Below are positions 17,738 through 26,613 of a DNA stretch of 64,000 nt, one piece after another (the first letter of the stretch is position 1; the number at the start of each line of letters is the position of its first letter). The notes under the pieces are model-generated. The model searched no databases. It saw nothing but the letters and a program-made list of their open reading frames with translations, and had not been told where the DNA came from. Both the position numbers and the translations under genes were made by a program. Source of the DNA: Chitinophaga rupis (lineage in GTDB: Bacteria; Bacteroidota; Bacteroidia; Chitinophagales; Chitinophagaceae); contig NZ_FOBB01000002.1 in assembly GCF_900109685.1 (NCBI RefSeq), forward strand, positions 1,420,085-1,484,084, given 5' to 3'.

Positions 17738-18733
17738 TTAGCGGCATTGCGTTATAGTATGCGCCTCCGGATAGCTGAAGGCATTATTAATGAACCAGCG
17801 TGCTTTGTATATTTTAAGCCCGCTTTGGCGGAAAACGGTATTGCCTTTGGCGTCCAGCACCTCGTCCGTCCACCAGCTGGTTTTAGGCCGGATCACGATC
17901 ACGGGCCATGCTGCATCAGCAGAGGACACGCTTTTAATATTCACCTGCAGCACATTGGCCTGTGTTAATTGCTTTGTATCTGTATTGATGGTATATACAT
18001 TGGTGGTATTGGTAAGCCACAGATCATTTTTACCATATACGGGAAACAGGTCATGCGCTTCTGTGCCGGGAAGCGTCACAGAATCCCCCAGCGTTAATGC
18101 CGGCTGTGTGCAGCTGAAGTTATAGGTAAAAGTGAGCAGCTTATTCATAGCGGCCGTCCACAATAGCTGGTGCTGCTGGTCCCATACCACATTATGCCCA
18201 AAGGCTACCGTGTAGTTCCTGTGGTACACCTGCTCCGGCGCCAGTGTGGTATCCACCTTAAAAAGTGTGAGGTAGTTACCGGTGCTGGAAGCGCTTACAA
18301 TATTCCCATCCGGCAGCAGCTCGGCAGAATGGGTATTGCCGCCGGCATAAGCATAGAACACGGTTTTCTTATCGGCAATCCGTACCAATGCCACCCCGCC
18401 GCCGGATGCGGTTACCAGCAGGTATTTGCCGTTATACACCGGCTTTACATCGCTGGTATTGCTGAACCATTTTACATGCGCCGGTTTTACATTGGATTGT
18501 TCCGGACGCCATTCCCAGATGATCTGCTGGGTGCTTATATCGGCAATGGCTGCACGGTTATACAATTGTTCCGCCAGTACAATGCATTGCTTACAATCTG
18601 TTACAGTAACTGCGGGTTTAGCGCCGCTGGTATCCGCTGCGGGTTGCAGGGCATTTGCTTTACCAATGGTGGCAGCTATGCAAAATAAACCGCTGCATAA
18701 TAGCCGGCTCCAGATTCCTTTCATATCATTCAT
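17738..18733 (-). CDS. DUF6528 family secreted beta-propeller-like protein
   Basis: A 331-aa protein with a signal peptide (SRLLCSGLFCIAATIGKANA). Repeated motifs such as IIWEWRP, YLLVTASGGGVALVR, NTHSAELLPDGNIVSAS, GNYLTLF and HNVVWDQQHQLLW are typical of DUF6528 proteins and suggest a beta-propeller. No enzyme function is known. The start could be the ATG at 18733 or 18724 (MKGIWS). It converges on the CAT-like gene (5 bp between ends) and is divergent from the FtsX-type permease. Confidence 0.85.
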   Translation of the reverse strand: MNDMKGIWSRLLCSGLFCIAATIGKANALQPAADTSGAKPAVTVTDCKQCIVLAEQLYNRAAIADISTQQIIWEWRPEQSNVKPAHVKWFSNTSDVKPVYNGKYLLVTASGGGVALVRIADKKTVFYAYAGGNTHSAELLPDGNIVSASSTGNYLTLFKVDTTLAPEQVYHRNYTVAFGHNVVWDQQHQLLWTAAMNKLLTFTYNFSCTQPALTLGDSVTLPGTEAHDLFPVYGKNDLWLTNTTNVYTINTDTKQLTQANVLQVNIKSVSSADAAWPVIVIRPKTSWWTDEVLDAKGNTVFRQSGLKIYKARWFINNAFSYPEAHTITQCR

Positions 18734-18912
18734 GCTTATAGGTTCCGGGGGCTAAAGATAAGGCGCCGTCCTTATTCTGTTGCAGCATCTTTTTGTCCGG
18801 TAATGAACACTGCTGTAACGGAAATGAACATGCCTGAACCGGCAGGCTATTGTTTTTCAATGGTTTAGGGCGCGGGTACTGTATTTGTTGCTGCTGCTGC
18901 AAATCCATCCAC

Positions 18913-21267
18913 ATGTTTAAAAGTTTTATCCGCGCTACCTTCCGCCACTTATGGAAAAATAAAACTTACACATTCCTGAACATCTTTGGCCTGGCCACCG
19001 GTATTGTTTGTGCCGCCTTTATCTTTTTATGGATTGAAGATGAGCTGCATTTTGATAGCCAGTATCCCAAAAAGGACCAGCTGTACATGATACTCACCAA
19101 CCAGACCTATGATGGCAAAACCCGTGCGTTCCGGTCGTCCCCGGCTAAGCTGGCCGCAGCTATTAAAATAGAGATCCCCGGTGTGGTGAACACCGCCCGG
19201 GTGAGTGGCTGGAAATCGGTGTTCAGCGTGGGTGAAAAAGCGATCAATGAAACCGGCTGTTATACGGATGCTGCTTTTTTTGAGATGATGGACCTGCAAT
19301 TCCTGGAAGGCACGGCAAAAAATGCATTCAGGAACGTATCGTCCGTTGTGGTTACGGAAGATATGGCCAAACGTTTTTTCGGCAGCGCGGCTAATGCAAT
19401 GGGAAAATCATTGCAGATGGAACATAAGGAAAGCGTAGTGATCACCGGTGTGGTTAAGAATTTTGCGCCTAACTCCAGCCTGCAGTTTTCCTGTATGGTG
19501 CCGTTCAATATTGCATCTAACCAGCACGACTATTACGAACGCTGGGGTGCTAATGCGGTGAATACCTATGTGGAGCTGTCGCCCAGGGCAAATTTAGCGG
19601 CGGTCAGCAAACAGCTGTCGGGCCTTATACGCAGTAAGGATCCCGATGCGGGCGCTGTGCCTTTCCTGTTTGCCATGAACGACTGGCGCCTGCGCAGCGA
19701 GTTCCCGGATGGTGTACAAAAAGGCGGCCGCATTGTATATGTACGCATGTTCTCTATTATTGCCTGGATCATTCTGCTGATAGCCTGCATCAATTTCATG
19801 AACCTGGCTACTGCACGCAGTGAAAAGCGTGCCCGCGAAGTGGGCGTACGTAAAGTAATGGGCGCCGGTAAACAGCTGCTGGCCTTACAGTTCATTGGGG
19901 AAGCCATCTGCATGGCGCTCGTGTCTATGCTGATCGCGGTTGTATTTATGTACGTACTGCTACCGGGTTTTAACATGCTGGTAGAAAAAAAATTAACGCT
20001 GGGACTTATACAGCCCGCACATGCCGGGTTCCTGCTGGGCATTGCCCTGTTATGCGGCCTGGTGGCAGGCAGCTACCCATCCTTATATCTTTCCTCCTTT
20101 AGCCCCATTAAAGTATTGAAAGGCTTTAAGATGAAAGCCGGCAGCGCTGCCTATATCCGTAAAGGGCTGGTGGTGTTCCAGTTTGCTACTTCCATTGTGC
20201 TTATTGTAAGCACCATTGTTATTTACCAGCAAATTCAGCATGTTACGCACCGCGACCTGGGTTATAACAAAGACCATCTTATACAGGCAGAAGTAAAGGG
20301 TGATCTTTATAAACACTTTGGCGCCATAAAACAGGCGCTGCTGCAAACAGGTGCAGTAGAAAATGCCGGCCTGGCCAGCTCAGAAATGTTATATACCAGT
20401 AACAATACCTCCGGCTTCACCTGGCAGGGTAAAGATCCGCAAAGTGATGTGCTTATTTCTTTCCGCGATATTTCACCCGACCTGCTCAGTACCTGGGGCA
20501 TGCAGATAGTGGAAGGGCGCAGCTTTTACGACAATATAAAAAGCGACAGCGGCAATGTGATCATTACTGCATCGCTGGCGCGCCTGATGGGCCAGGGCAG
20601 TGCTATCGGCAAAACGCTACAACTGGGTGATGGTGTTTTTCATATAGTGGGTGTGCTGAAAGATTTTGTATATGGCGATATGTACCAGCAAAGCGATCCC
20701 GTAGTATTCTTTAGCCGTACCGACAATGCTGAAAAGCTGCTGATACGCCTGAAACCGGACGCAGCACCGGAAGCCGCTATTGCCAAAATAAGCGCAGTAG
20801 TACAGCAGGCCGTACCCGGTTATCCTTTCGATTACAAGTTTGTGGACGATCAGTTCCAGGAGTTTTTCAAAAGCGAACAACTGGCCAGTAAATTATCGCG
20901 CCTGTTTGCGCTGCTGGCCATTATTATTTCCTGCCTGGGCATTTTTGGACTGGCAGCCTATATGGCAGAAAGAAGGGTAAAGGAAATTGGTGTACGCAAG
21001 GTGCTGGGCGCAAGTGTAGCCAGCATCACTACCTTACTTTCAAAAGACTTTTTACAGCTGGTGCTGTTGGCCTCCTTTATAGCTATGCCTGTTGGCTGGT
21101 GGGTAATGGATCGCTGGCTGGAGGGGTATGCCTATCACATTAACATAAGCGGCTGGGTGTTTGTGCTTGCCGGCTGTGTATCGTTGCTGATTGCGCTGAT
21201 CACTATCAGCTTTCAATCGATAAAAGCCGCTATGGCTGACCCGGTTAAAAGCCTGAGAACAGAATAA
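18913..21267 (+). CDS. FtsX/MacB-type ABC transporter permease
   Basis: A 784-aa protein beginning MFKSFIRATFRHLWKNKTYT, the typical start of Bacteroidota FtsX-like permeases; the frame upstream of 18913 has an atypical Cys-rich run and is rejected. Architecture: one N-terminal helix (about 22-42), a MacB-type periplasmic domain, three helices with the motif SEKRAREVGVRKVMGA (about 300-400), a second periplasmic domain, then three C-terminal helices with ERRVKEIGVRKVLGAS and SIKAAMADPVKSLRTE at the end. No ATPase gene is adjacent. Such proteins are duplicated many times in Chitinophagaceae genomes and are thought to be mechanotransmission-type permeases; the cargo is unknown. Confidence 0.93.
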   Translation: MFKSFIRATFRHLWKNKTYTFLNIFGLATGIVCAAFIFLWIEDELHFDSQYPKKDQLYMILTNQTYDGKTRAFRSSPAKLAAAIKIEIPGVVNTARVSGWKSVFSVGEKAINETGCYTDAAFFEMMDLQFLEGTAKNAFRNVSSVVVTEDMAKRFFGSAANAMGKSLQMEHKESVVITGVVKNFAPNSSLQFSCMVPFNIASNQHDYYERWGANAVNTYVELSPRANLAAVSKQLSGLIRSKDPDAGAVPFLFAMNDWRLRSEFPDGVQKGGRIVYVRMFSIIAWIILLIACINFMNLATARSEKRAREVGVRKVMGAGKQLLALQFIGEAICMALVSMLIAVVFMYVLLPGFNMLVEKKLTLGLIQPAHAGFLLGIALLCGLVAGSYPSLYLSSFSPIKVLKGFKMKAGSAAYIRKGLVVFQFATSIVLIVSTIVIYQQIQHVTHRDLGYNKDHLIQAEVKGDLYKHFGAIKQALLQTGAVENAGLASSEMLYTSNNTSGFTWQGKDPQSDVLISFRDISPDLLSTWGMQIVEGRSFYDNIKSDSGNVIITASLARLMGQGSAIGKTLQLGDGVFHIVGVLKDFVYGDMYQQSDPVVFFSRTDNAEKLLIRLKPDAAPEAAIAKISAVVQQAVPGYPFDYKFVDDQFQEFFKSEQLASKLSRLFALLAIIISCLGIFGLAAYMAERRVKEIGVRKVLGASVASITTLLSKDFLQLVLLASFIAMPVGWWVMDRWLEGYAYHINISGWVFVLAGCVSLLIALITISFQSIKAAMADPVKSLRTE

Positions 21268-21299
21268 GAATTAATAATGAATAATTAAGAATTAATAAT
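21266..21299. repeat. AT-rich dispersed repeat, copy next to permease stop
   Basis: AATTAATAATGAATAATTAA-type sequence beginning at the stop codon of the permease. Roughly the reverse complement of the copy at 21385-21418, so the two flank the terminator between them as an inverted pair. Confidence 0.6.
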
Positions 21300-21343
21300 C
21301 GCAGGGCCGGTACACGGGTGAAATACATTTTCTGCAACTGCAC

Positions 21344-21387
21344 AATAAAGAGGGCGATATTTCAATTGAAGTATCGCCTTCTTTATT
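21344..21387. terminator. bidirectional terminator between convergent genes
   Basis: A 16-bp stem with one mismatch (arms 21344-21359 and 21372-21387, core GGCGATA/TATCGCC), with A-rich and T-rich flanks on the two sides. It serves the permease on the plus strand and DUF1349 on the minus strand. Confidence 0.75.
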
Positions 21388-21418
21388 ATTAATTATTCAT
21401 TGTTAATTATTAATTCAT
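21385..21418. repeat. AT-rich dispersed repeat, copy encoding the DUF1349 C-terminus
   Basis: ATTATTAATTATTCATTG-type sequence. On the minus strand it encodes the last residues ELIINNE and the stop of the DUF1349 gene. Confidence 0.6.
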
Positions 21419-21944
21419 TTACTGTGAAGTCTTCAAATACCACATTAAAGTGTTCCTTACCCGGCGCTGCTGCCACTACACCTATTTGCGTGGTTACACC
21501 TGGCGGAAAATAAGCCAGGCGTAGCATCTCATATTGTTTGCCATCAAAGGAATATTTTATTTCCACAAAATCGCCTTTCCGTAAGAGCTTCAGCCAAACA
21601 GCGGCCGGGCTGTTATGGCGCGGAACTACCGACCAGTCGGACATTTCCCGGGTTACTACGGCGCTTACATTTTGTACGCCATCCACATACTCAATGCCTG
21701 TTTTTATCCAGTTCTTTTCATCGATCCGGATCATTAAGCCGGCCTGGTGATACAGCTCCCGGTAATCGCCACTGATTTTTACACCGGCTTCAAAGTCGCC
21801 TTCCTGCTCCTGGAAATAAAAAGGGCCGTTATCACGTATAAACCCATAGTGGGTAATCCGCCAGTAATCGGTATCCGGATCCACCGTTACGGCCAGCTTT
21901 TTTTCATTGCCGGACCATTTACCCGGTTCATTAAACCATTTCAT
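21393..21944 (-). CDS. DUF1349 domain-containing protein (concanavalin-like fold)
   Basis: A 183-aa soluble protein with the DUF1349 pattern: MKWFNEPGKW at the start, DYWRITHYGFIRDNGPFYF, the core motif HQAGLMIRIDEKNWIKTGIE near residue 66-85, VSAVVTREMSDWS and YFPPGVTTQIGVVAAAP. The family has a concanavalin-like jelly-roll fold and may bind or act on sugars; no signal peptide is seen. It is 107 bp downstream of the MFS gene of the preceding operon, so co-transcription is possible but not certain. Its final residues are encoded by a dispersed repeat. Confidence 0.85.
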   Translation of the reverse strand: MKWFNEPGKWSGNEKKLAVTVDPDTDYWRITHYGFIRDNGPFYFQEQEGDFEAGVKISGDYRELYHQAGLMIRIDEKNWIKTGIEYVDGVQNVSAVVTREMSDWSVVPRHNSPAAVWLKLLRKGDFVEIKYSFDGKQYEMLRLAYFPPGVTTQIGVVAAAPGKEHFNVVFEDFTVNELIINNE

Positions 21945-22051
21945 CCGTTAATATTTAATTTTTTTTGTCGGATGGAACCTCGCATTAACATGCCCCTTCC
22001 GCTGTGGCGGAACAGGTTGTGTGAAAAAATGTATCATGCCCGGTTTCATAA

Positions 22052-23191
22052 TTAATCCATTTTAGACGCCAGAAAAATAGTACCGGTACCAAACAATGCG
22101 ATCAATGCAAATGACCAGCGCAGGTTCAGCGCTTCTGCAATAAAACCTATCAGCGGAGGGCCTATCAGAAATCCCAGGAAACCTACCGTAGATACGGCTG
22201 CAATAGCCACACCCGGCGGTAATGTTTTGGATTTGCCCGCCAGCGCCAGCACCAGGGGTACAATAGATGAAACGCCAATGCCTACCAGCAGAAAACCCAG
22301 CGTGGCCGTATAAATATCCGGAAAAAAAATAGCCAGCAACAAACCGGTTGTGCTGATGGTACCTGCACATTGCAATACTCTTTTTACACCAAAGCGGGTT
22401 ACAATACGGTCTGCCAGGAAACGTCCCCCGGCCATGGTGCCCATAAAAGCAATATACCCTACGGTGGTTAAGGATTCAGGTACCTGCACAACCTTCTGAA
22501 AGTATACGCCGCTCCAGTCAAACATAGTACCTTCCGTTACCAGGCTGGCAAAGGCTATTAACCCCAGCTGCAGGATCTGCCGGTCTGGTTTGGCAAAAAG
22601 CGGCTGCGCTTCCGCCGGTGCATCTTCCGGTAGTAAATATTTCCAGCTGCCCAATACCAGCAGCCAGCAGGTGGCGCCAATGATCCAGAAATGCAGGGCC
22701 ACTGGCCAGTTCAGGTTTACCGCCAGCGTACCAATGCCTACGCCGGTAAAACCCGCCAGGCTCCATAAGCCGTGAAAAGAGGCCATTACCGAACGGCCGT
22801 ATAACGCCTCCACTCCCACTGCCTGTGTGTTCATGGCAATCTCAAATACATTATTCATGAACCCGAACAGGAACAGGATGATCACCAGCTGCCAGATGTG
22901 GGTGGTCAGTCCTATCATACCCAATATAAAAGGAAAGATCAGCCCTGCTGCAATCAGCACCCGGCGGCTGCCCAGGCGGGTCACCATCCACCCGGATACC
23001 GGCAGGCTAACCATAAGGCCTATAGGCAGCGCAAACAGTACGCTTCCCAGGCCAGCATTGTTGAGGCCAAAATGCGCTTTTATATCATGAATACGGCAGG
23101 CCCAACTTGAATAAGTCAGGCCTGCTATGAAGAAGAAGATGCACACCGCTATGCGGTAGGTACGTTTTACATTCACCGTTAAAGAAAGCAT
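22052..23191 (-). CDS. MFS transporter
   Basis: A 379-aa protein with 12 predicted membrane helices and the MFS loop motif SGWMVTRLGSRRVL after helix 2. It resembles the YbjJ/fucose-permease-like branch. It is the last gene of a tight operon (12 bp after the HAD gene), so it probably exports or imports the product or substrate of the three upstream enzymes. Confidence 0.88.
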   Translation of the reverse strand: MLSLTVNVKRTYRIAVCIFFFIAGLTYSSWACRIHDIKAHFGLNNAGLGSVLFALPIGLMVSLPVSGWMVTRLGSRRVLIAAGLIFPFILGMIGLTTHIWQLVIILFLFGFMNNVFEIAMNTQAVGVEALYGRSVMASFHGLWSLAGFTGVGIGTLAVNLNWPVALHFWIIGATCWLLVLGSWKYLLPEDAPAEAQPLFAKPDRQILQLGLIAFASLVTEGTMFDWSGVYFQKVVQVPESLTTVGYIAFMGTMAGGRFLADRIVTRFGVKRVLQCAGTISTTGLLLAIFFPDIYTATLGFLLVGIGVSSIVPLVLALAGKSKTLPPGVAIAAVSTVGFLGFLIGPPLIGFIAEALNLRWSFALIALFGTGTIFLASKMD

Positions 23192-23203
23192 AAGCAGTTT
23201 TAT

Positions 23204-23887
23204 TTACAGTCGTTCTGCATACAGCCCGATGTGCTGATACAGGTCGTCATAATCCGTGATCTTCACAATATCTTCCAGGTGAGCCAGCTTTTTATTGGCG
23301 ATCCCTATGAATTGAATGCCCATGTCTTTGGTGGCCAGGTAATCCCAGTTACCATCGCCCACATACGTGATGTTGGCTAAAGCAAGCTCCTGCCCATGTT
23401 GCTCATTCATTTTACGGATGGTGTGGCCAATAATATCCTGCCTTGCCAGCGCATCCTGGGCAAAGGATGCGGCAGTACATCCATCAATATTAATGCCGGC
23501 ACAGCGCAGCTTGAACAGCGCTGATTCCCGCCAGCCACCGGTAGCCAGCCCTATGCTGATGTGCTGCTGCCGGCACAAGGTTGCCAGTACGCTGCCGGCT
23601 TTTTGGATCTCGCGGATACGCTCCGGCTTTTCTTCGTAGGCCCGTTCCAGTAAGCTGCAGAAGTGTGCAATGAACTGTTCGCGCTCCTCCTCCGTATAAG
23701 TGCGGCCTTTCCTTTCCCGGAACAGCTGGTCAATGATGCCGGAGTCTGTAGTATTCTTATAATACCCGTAATTGGTTTCAAAGTCACGGAAGCCGAATGT
23801 TTCTTCTATGGCGCGGGTATAACAATGATCGTCTATTTCGGTGGTATCGGTAAGGGTACCATCTATATCGAAAATAATATATTTCAT
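23204..23887 (-). CDS. HAD family phosphatase
   Basis: A 227-aa hydrolase with motif I FDIDGTLTD (nucleophile Asp7, acid Asp9), a helical cap, motif II region GLATGGW and motif IV VGDGNWDYLATKDMG. It has the phosphoglycolate-phosphatase-like architecture and would dephosphorylate a small metabolite in the cytoplasm. It lies 10 bp after the alcohol dehydrogenase gene and 12 bp before the MFS gene. In the azasugar reading of this operon it would remove the phosphate from an amino-polyol phosphate; this is inference. Confidence 0.88.
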   Translation of the reverse strand: MKYIIFDIDGTLTDTTEIDDHCYTRAIEETFGFRDFETNYGYYKNTTDSGIIDQLFRERKGRTYTEEEREQFIAHFCSLLERAYEEKPERIREIQKAGSVLATLCRQQHISIGLATGGWRESALFKLRCAGINIDGCTAASFAQDALARQDIIGHTIRKMNEQHGQELALANITYVGDGNWDYLATKDMGIQFIGIANKKLAHLEDIVKITDYDDLYQHIGLYAERL

Positions 23888-23897
23888 GTCTGTGAAT

Positions 23898-24923
23898 TTA
23901 AGAAATGCGTATTACAGATTTAAGACTGCTAATGTTGTTGCTCCTTTGCCGGGTGTGCAGATCGCAGCCCAGGTCTTTCACGGCTGCGTTGAAATTGCTA
24001 AGGTCGTACTCATTGGTGATGATCTTGTGCAGCTCCAGCCGGCCGCTGTTGATCAGGTCCACTGCGTGCCGGAAAGTATCCTGCGAATCAATAGAGCCGA
24101 TGATAGAAATACTGCGGTCGGCAATTTCCCGCGGGTTAATGGTTTGCTGGTTGTTACGCAGGCCCATCAGCGAGATCTTACCACCGTCTGCAATGGCCTG
24201 GATAGATTTTTCCAGCAGGCTGGCAGTAGTGTCTATAATAAGATCATACTGGTTCTTCTGCGGTATAAATGCAGGGGAAAGCGTCCAGCCTTTTGACAGC
24301 ACATTGTTTTCTTCTATCAGCTTTATTCTTTGCGGGGATGCTTCATAGATCACTCCTTCCTGGATGCCGTATTGTTTTAGTGCCAGGTAAAACAACAGCC
24401 CTATGGGGCCGCCGCCCAGCACGGCTGTACGCATAAACGGTGTAACAGCCAGCTTCTTTACTGCGGTGAGCACACAGCTTAACGGTTCGGATAAAGCCCC
24501 CTGTTCAAAAGGAACACCATCCTGCAGCGGGTAAATAAAACGTTGCGTGGTTTTAAAGAAACGGGTAAAGGTACCGTCAATAGAAACGCCTGCTTCTGTG
24601 GTTGACTTTAACAGGCAGTGATTGCGCAGCCCTTTACGGCAGTTCTCACAGTAGCCGCAGTAATAGGTGGGATCAATGATCACACGGTCGCCAATGTTGC
24701 AATTATCAACACTACTGCCCTTATCTACGATCACCCCTGCAGATTCATGCCCGATAATAACCCGGGGGCGTGCCAGGTATTCACCGGAAATAATACTGAG
24801 GTCTGTACCGCAAATGCCGGTGGCGCGCACTTCTACGATCACCTCATCCGGCAGCATAATAGCAGGTTCCTCTTTTTCTTCTATACAAATATCCCAGGGA
24901 TTGTTATATACGATGGCTTTCAT
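23898..24923 (-). CDS. zinc-dependent alcohol/polyol dehydrogenase (MDR family)
   Basis: A 341-aa protein. Catalytic zinc ligands Cys38 (GICGTD), His59 and Glu60 (GHES) and the four structural zinc cysteines Cys89, Cys92, Cys95 and Cys103 are all present. The NAD(P)-binding motif VLGGGPIGLLFYLAL is near residue 168. It resembles sorbitol/threonine dehydrogenases and would oxidise a secondary or primary alcohol. It sits 11 bp after the aminotransferase gene and 10 bp before the HAD gene. Azasugar loci of Bacillus use a GutB1-type dehydrogenase of this family. Confidence 0.92.
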   Translation of the reverse strand: MKAIVYNNPWDICIEEKEEPAIMLPDEVIVEVRATGICGTDLSIISGEYLARPRVIIGHESAGVIVDKGSSVDNCNIGDRVIIDPTYYCGYCENCRKGLRNHCLLKSTTEAGVSIDGTFTRFFKTTQRFIYPLQDGVPFEQGALSEPLSCVLTAVKKLAVTPFMRTAVLGGGPIGLLFYLALKQYGIQEGVIYEASPQRIKLIEENNVLSKGWTLSPAFIPQKNQYDLIIDTTASLLEKSIQAIADGGKISLMGLRNNQQTINPREIADRSISIIGSIDSQDTFRHAVDLINSGRLELHKIITNEYDLSNFNAAVKDLGCDLHTRQRSNNISSLKSVIRIS

Positions 24924-24934
24924 GATGTTTGTTT

Positions 24935-26170
24935 TTAGAGCTGGCTGAATAATTTATCAAGTCTTGCGCAGATCTCTTCTATATCGTCCAGGGTAGCGGT
25001 GAGCGCGGGCCGTACCTTTACTACATTCCCAAAGCCGTAGCGGGAGCCGCGGAGTATAAGGTTATGTTCTTCAAGTGCCGTGTCAATGATATGGTTGGTG
25101 AGCTTTACATCCGGTGCGCCTTCCCGGTCAACGATCTCCAGGCCCCACATGTAGCCAATACCGCGCACATCGCCAATAACATGGCCATACTTTTCTTTCA
25201 GCTGCAACAGCAGGCTGCCAAGCACTTTGCCGTTTTCGCGTACGTTTTCCAGGAAACCTTCCCTTGATACTACTTCCATTGTTTTCTGCGATGCGGTGAG
25301 CGAAAGCAGGTTGCCACCGGAAGTATAGGAATGTTCAAACTTTTCAAGCACGGCAAACTCAGACCGGTAAATGATAGCAGCTGCCGGTATGCCAATACCG
25401 CCCAGGCCTTTGGCCAGCGTAATAATATCGGGCTGTATGTCATAATGCTCACTGGCAAACATGTAACCGGTTCTGCCAATACCGGTTTGCACCTCATCTG
25501 CTATCAGTACAATGTCCAGCTCATCGCAGATCTTACGGATGCGTTCAAAATAACCTTCCGGCGGAATAATGTTGCCGCCATTACCCAGGATGGGCTCCAG
25601 GATCAGGCAGGATACATTGCCGTTGCTGGCATACTGCGCATGATCATAGATTGCTTCTGCGCAAAGGTAACCGCAGGCCGGCGCGCCCTTTGCGGAATAC
25701 GGACAACGGTAGCAGTAAGGCGCAGGCACAATACCATTCTGCGTAACCAGGGTATTGGAAAATGACTTGCGGCGGAATGCATTTCCGGAAATGCTGGTGG
25801 CAAACAGGGTTTGCCCGTGATGGGACAGCGAGAGGCTGATCACTTCATTTTTGCCGTTGTATTTGTTGGCAATTTTCACGGCGCCTTCATTGGCCGTGGA
25901 ACCGATGATATCCCGCATCCAGCCGTCTGTAATATGTTCCGGCGCATGCTCCAGGATGCTGTCTAATACCTCCTGCGCCAGCTGGCCGGTGAAGGAGGAA
26001 GATACGTGGATCAGCTCTTCCACCTGGTTTTTCAGCGCATCTACCAGTTCGGGATAACTGTAGCCCAGCGCCAGGTTAAATGTGCCGGATACGGCATCAA
26101 GATACTCTTCCTTTTCAGGCGTGTAAAGGCGGATGCCACTGCCTTTTGTGAACTGAACATTGATGGACAT
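24935..26170 (-). CDS. class III PLP-dependent aminotransferase
   Basis: A 411-aa fold-type I aminotransferase related to 4-aminobutyrate/ornithine aminotransferases. The PLP lysine is Lys254 (TLAKGLGG), the pyridine-nitrogen Asp is Asp225 (IADEVQTGIGRTG), and STANEGAVK at about 91-99 binds the phosphate. A Cys-rich segment (CYRCPYSAKGAPACGYLC) is typical of part of this class. It is the first gene of a four-gene operon with 10-12 bp gaps. The GabT1 enzyme that begins azasugar synthesis in Bacillus belongs to the same class, but sugar specificity cannot be read from the sequence. Confidence 0.92.
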   Translation of the reverse strand: MSINVQFTKGSGIRLYTPEKEEYLDAVSGTFNLALGYSYPELVDALKNQVEELIHVSSSFTGQLAQEVLDSILEHAPEHITDGWMRDIIGSTANEGAVKIANKYNGKNEVISLSLSHHGQTLFATSISGNAFRRKSFSNTLVTQNGIVPAPYCYRCPYSAKGAPACGYLCAEAIYDHAQYASNGNVSCLILEPILGNGGNIIPPEGYFERIRKICDELDIVLIADEVQTGIGRTGYMFASEHYDIQPDIITLAKGLGGIGIPAAAIIYRSEFAVLEKFEHSYTSGGNLLSLTASQKTMEVVSREGFLENVRENGKVLGSLLLQLKEKYGHVIGDVRGIGYMWGLEIVDREGAPDVKLTNHIIDTALEEHNLILRGSRYGFGNVVKVRPALTATLDDIEEICARLDKLFSQL

Positions 26171-26613
26171 GGATAAAGTTTTTGAGGGTGTAAAAATGCA
26201 TGTGATAAAGGCATGGCATGTACATGACGGGCAATGCTACCTGCTCATCAGAACATGGGTGTCTTTTGGGTAAACGAGTAAAAAGTTACATCAGCTTTTC
26301 AATGCAATAGCTCATTGCGGCGGGTGTATAGTACACACTTCTGCCAGGGTCTTTCGTGGTATTGCTCGCATTTAATCTGAAATTAACTGGATGTGGTTTA
26401 ATGGTTACATAAAGATAAGGCCATACAATAATTTTAAGAATAACGTAGAGTTTGTAAACGGGTTAAATACAAACACAAAGTAAAATGCATTCCGGATAAT
26501 TTATTTTTTTTGTTTTGAAAAAATACGGTATTATATATTATATATAGTGGTGTTCATCTGCATATATTCGTAACCGTTAGAACTAACATAGTATATCTGA
26601 TTAACCAGCAAGA
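26171..26613. other. 443-bp AT-rich intergenic region
   Basis: No gene seen. It holds the upstream region of the aminotransferase operon and the 3' flank of the glycine-rich T9SS gene. Around 26500-26560 it contains a T8 run and a TATATTATATATA stretch. No convincing TTTG/TAnnTTTG promoter or intrinsic terminator was found. Confidence 0.5.

Noticed and set aside
23898..24923. Threonine 3-dehydrogenase assignment for the Zn dehydrogenase
   Set aside because: The zinc ligands are shared by the wider polyol dehydrogenase family, no glycine C-acetyltransferase gene is adjacent, and the operon partners point to another substrate.
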